From assembly GCA_964549495.1 (NCBI GenBank), contig CAZJWJ010000041.1:1-42177 (forward strand): a stretch of DNA of 42,177 nucleotides, in the 5' to 3' direction. The DNA comes from JACKBJ01 sp964549495. GTDB lineage: Bacteria; Chloroflexota; Anaerolineae; Epilineales; Epilineaceae. A program made the position numbers and the translations under genes. Numbering within the stretch: position 1 is the stretch's first letter; each line of letters opens with the position of its first letter. Shown in pieces: positions 41,412 through 42,177 of the stretch. Below the pieces are notes generated by a model. The model ran no database searches, had not been told where the DNA came from, and was given only the letters and a program-made list of their open reading frames with translations.

Positions 41412-41570
41412 GGGCTCGTCAAGCAATAAGAGGTACAATTCGGACGCCGCTGCATCCACCGTGTCGGCCCGCTGCTCGTCGGCAATAGCTCTGCTATTGC
41501 CTCCTCCCAGCGAACCAACACGGCGGCGCAGCACCGCCCTCGGTTGCGCCTCTTATTGCTTGACGAGCCC
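41412..41570. mobile_element. 159-bp palindromic MITE with TGA target duplication
   Basis: A perfect 22-bp terminal inverted repeat (GGGCTCGTCAAGCAATAAGA plus GG at 41412-41433, mirrored at 41549-41570) flanked by TGA on both sides (41409-41411, 41571-41573). The left island has the uninterrupted site (TTGAC TGA GCGTGATGG), which confirms both insertion and duplication. The interior is also an imperfect palindrome centred on GGCAATAGC/GCTATTGCC (41481-41501), with a CCGTGT..GG..CGCTG block repeated in both arms. It has no coding capacity, so it must be mobilised by a transposase elsewhere. The 3-bp TNA duplication suggests an IS5-related subgroup (inference). Confidence 0.85.
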
Positions 41571-41575
41571 TGAGT

Positions 41576-41776
41576 ATGATGGAGATCCCTAGTCTTGATA
41601 CAGACCTCGGGTCGATCAAGGTCTCTAGCACGCTCACCGATGGTCACAAGCGTGCCATCGTAAACATGTTTGCCAACGGCACATCGATACCGAAGCTCGC
41701 TGAGTGGTATGGTGTCACGCAAGCCGAGGTTCGAGAAGTGCTGCGGCCGCACGTTCGGTTTCAGGTTGGGCGTTAG
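41576..41776 (+). CDS. 66-aa helix-turn-helix protein (right copy)
   Basis: A homologue of 874-1074 with an identical HTH core (KRAIVNMFANG, SIPKLAEWYGVT, QAEVREVLRPHV). The ATG lies 2 nt after the MITE target duplication. Separation from the 82-aa gene removes the translational coupling seen in the left copy, and no ribosome site is visible in front of it, so expression may be low or driven differently. Confidence 0.68.
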   Translation: MMEIPSLDTDLGSIKVSSTLTDGHKRAIVNMFANGTSIPKLAEWYGVTQAEVREVLRPHVRFQVGR

Positions 41777-41862
41777 CCCTTACTAGATCGGCGGATCGGC
41801 GGAGACCGATCACGGTACGATCTGAGTGTAGGTCCCAAGCGCCCAGCGTATTATCCGATCAA

Positions 41863-42129
41863 TCAGTAATCCAAAGCATTCTGCGTAAACAGAACAACTT
41901 CGGATGGCTCGATAATCTCGGCTGCATCTTCCACATTGCTCACCACGATCTTTGAGACATCGAGTGCGGCTGACAGGGCCGCATTCGCAATCCACGAATT
42001 GTCCCACAGGGTCGCTGGCTCCCCATTCACAATCTTGCAGAGTGGTTCCTGACTGTCGAGTTTCAAGCCAACTGGTCTGGGTTGGGTCACTCGCTGTAAC
42101 CACACCTCTAGGAAACCATTGTTTGGCAC
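41863..42129 (-). pseudogene. hypothetical protein, probable frameshift near its N-terminus
   Basis: An 88-codon frame starting with GTG and ending at 41863; it reads as a normal protein (FLEVWLQRVTQPRPVGLKLD, then LWDNSWIANAALSAALDVSK, IVVSNVEDAAEIIEPSEVVL). There is no ribosome site before the GTG and an in-frame stop lies just upstream. Another frame immediately upstream contributes SSSAQADLNRAKQW, which joins naturally to FLEVWLQRV if one base is lost or gained near 42110-42118. I therefore suspect a frameshift (biological or sequencing). No family recognised. Confidence 0.4.
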
Positions 42130-42177
42130 GGTTCAGATCGGCTTGAGCCGAGCTTGACAAATTGACATCGGAGGCGG

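Larger units (their letters stand above)
38556..42177. mobile_element. right integrative element (partial, tRNA-Thr side)
   Basis: A sister of the left element in opposite orientation. From the tRNA outward it holds the integrase, GDWG protein, RadC/JAB, a Cys-rich small protein (absent on the left), the 82-aa protein, a MITE and the HTH protein. A possibly frameshifted minus-strand reading frame lies beyond. The distal end is outside the window. Composition is AT-richer than the central block. Confidence 0.7.

Noticed and set aside
41412..41570. Integron attC site or structured regulatory RNA as an alternative to a MITE
   Set aside because: The perfect terminal repeats, the 3-bp target duplication and the exact empty site in the sister island fit transposition better; no integron integrase is present.

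Overview
The window is 42 kb of GC-rich bacterial DNA. I infer Chloroflexota (Anaerolineae-like) as the source, with moderate confidence. The reasons are large surface proteins with Thr/Pro-rich 'TPT' linkers, NHL/von Willebrand factor A (vWA) architecture, Uma2-family nucleases, GT-C glycosyltransferases and several promoters whose -10 box sits directly on the start codon. No rRNA or other phylogenetic marker is present to settle the lineage.

Layout. A central chromosomal block (about 3.95-38.5 kb) is bounded by two related, AT-richer integrative elements in opposite orientation. The left element (window start to about 3.91 kb) ends with a tyrosine integrase beside tRNA-Leu(TAA). The right element (about 38.56 kb to window end) begins with a homologous integrase beside tRNA-Thr(CGT), which follows tRNA-Gly(GCC). 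Both carry the same cargo in the same order: integrase, a divergent 104-aa 'GDWG' protein, a stand-alone RadC/JAB protein, an 82-aa protein and a 66-aa helix-turn-helix protein. The cargo proteins other than the 104-aa one are over 90% identical by eye. The integrases share a near-identical N-terminal 40 residues but diverge afterwards. The right copy also carries a 159-bp palindromic mobile element (MITE) between two cargo genes; the left copy shows the empty site. The left copy has two small membrane-protein genes beyond the shared module, and the right copy has a small Cys-rich protein.

Central block, left to right: a PAS histidine kinase and OmpR-type regulator; a large secreted double-vWA protein; a Uma2-GNAT-Uma2 cluster; a MacAB-like ABC efflux operon on the minus strand; a divergent heterodimeric ABC exporter pair with one degenerate nucleotide site; the principal-type sigma factor; tRNA-Gln(TTG); a membrane-bound endonuclease/exonuclease/phosphatase protein; two uncharacterised proteins; a three-gene operon with 4-bp overlaps (DUF2723 GT-C enzyme, Thr/Pro-rich anchored protein, PIG-V-like mannosyltransferase) that looks like a surface-glycosylation unit; a cytoplasmic BtuF-like cobalamin-binding protein divergent from a two-domain VOC protein; DoxX; nucleoside diphosphate kinase; a strongly promoted cohesin-LysM secreted protein; an autoregulated MerR-TipAS regulator; a DUF92 membrane protein; and a lone urocanate hydratase.

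The most unusual content is the pair of sister islands with shared integrase-arm-like repeats, the conserved five-gene module of unknown function, and the MITE caught with its empty site.
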